Assembly: GCA_003694235.1 (NCBI GenBank)
Contig: RFKO01000282.1
Span: 1 to 5,253, forward strand
DNA length: 5,253 bases
From: Anaerolineae bacterium
Lineage (GTDB): Bacteria > Chloroflexota > Anaerolineae > Anaerolineales > UBA11858
Direction of reading: 5' to 3'
Part shown: piece by piece, positions 4,985 through 5,253 of the stretch
How the letters are laid out: every line of letters starts with the position of its first letter
Numbering within the stretch: position 1 is the first letter of the stretch
Notes under the pieces: generated by a model
What the model was told of the DNA's origin: nothing
The model's database searches: none
Seen by the model: only the letters and a program-made list of their open reading frames with translations
Position numbers and translations under genes: made by a program

Positions 4985-5253
4985 ATGATAGACAGGTTGC
5001 GTGTTTTACTGGCGGGGCTGTTCTTTCTGGCGGCGCTGGTGCTGCCGCTGGGCGGGCTGGGCTACGGCTGGTGGCGTTGGGATTTCGGCTCCGGCCTGTT
5101 GATGATGATGGCCGTGTTCGCGGTGTTCTTTTTGCTGGGATTCTGGGCGCTGTGGAGTGTGGAAGACCTTTCCTGGCTGGCGGCGATGCTTCCCTTTGTG
5201 TCTGGCGGACTGTACACTGCCCTGCCGGACGCCTTGCCTTTCCCGGCGGATGA
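4985..5253 (+). CDS. Unrecognised small membrane protein, N-terminal part, cut by window edge
   Basis: I do not recognise this protein. The frame from ATG 4985 stays open for 89 codons to the window end. It starts MIDRLRVLLAGLFFLAALVL, a basic N-terminus followed by a membrane helix (about residues 7-29). A Trp-rich turn follows (YGWWRWDFGSG, about 31-41), then a second helix (about 42-59, MMMAVFAVFFLLGFWAL), an acidic turn (SVEDLSW) and a possible third segment (about 67-80). GGAGG at 4970-4974 lies 10 bp upstream, and the ATG is 5 bp after the PII-like stop, supporting co-transcription. A competing frame from 5071 is rejected because it is charged, lacks a ribosome site and ignores the hydrophobic pattern. 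It could be an antiporter accessory subunit or an unrelated integral membrane protein. Confidence 0.7.
   Translation, partial: MIDRLRVLLAGLFFLAALVLPLGGLGYGWWRWDFGSGLLMMMAVFAVFFLLGFWALWSVEDLSWLAAMLPFVSGGLYTALPDALPFPAD

Noticed and set aside
5071..5253. Plus-strand frame of 60 codons from ATG 5071
   Set aside because: The frame starting at 4985 covers the same DNA, has a ribosome site, follows the upstream stop by 5 bp and shows membrane helices; the 5071 frame has none of these.

Overview
The window reads as a stretch of chromosomal, moderately GC-rich bacterial DNA with compact gene spacing and ordinary housekeeping or metabolic genes. Several proteins (the ScpA variant, the short PII-like protein and the RtcA next to a CPA2 antiporter) look to me like those of Chloroflexota, perhaps an Anaerolineae-type genome. 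That assignment is an impression from protein style, not a database result. No transposase, phage gene, CRISPR array, tRNA or rRNA is visible.

Left part (1-1303): the N-terminal 132 codons of scpA run leftward off the window edge. A short region of about 85 bp separates it from a rightward pair: an OsmC-family thiol peroxidase-like gene and a thioredoxin gene 16 bp downstream. The shared region holds two interleaved, opposing sigma-70-type promoters whose -35 boxes form the arms of an inverted repeat. The OsmC-side leader is made almost entirely of a 7-bp tandem repeat, and the scpA side looks leaderless. The pair ends in a strong 15-bp-stem rho-independent terminator (1358-1393).

Right part (1464-5253): five rightward genes with gaps of 5 to 25 bp, probably one transcript. 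They are a nitrilase-superfamily amidohydrolase, RNA 3'-terminal phosphate cyclase (rtcA), a CPA2-type cation/proton antiporter with no cytosolic regulatory domain (TTG start), a 117-residue PII-like protein, and the start of an unrecognised membrane protein cut by the window edge. The last three look like a module: a transporter, a candidate soluble PII-fold regulator, and a small membrane partner.

The most interesting items are the antiporter/PII-like/membrane-protein module and the scpA-osmC intergenic region with its interleaved promoters and heptamer-repeat leader. Everything else looks like ordinary chromosomal content, and I see no complete new defence or mobile system.
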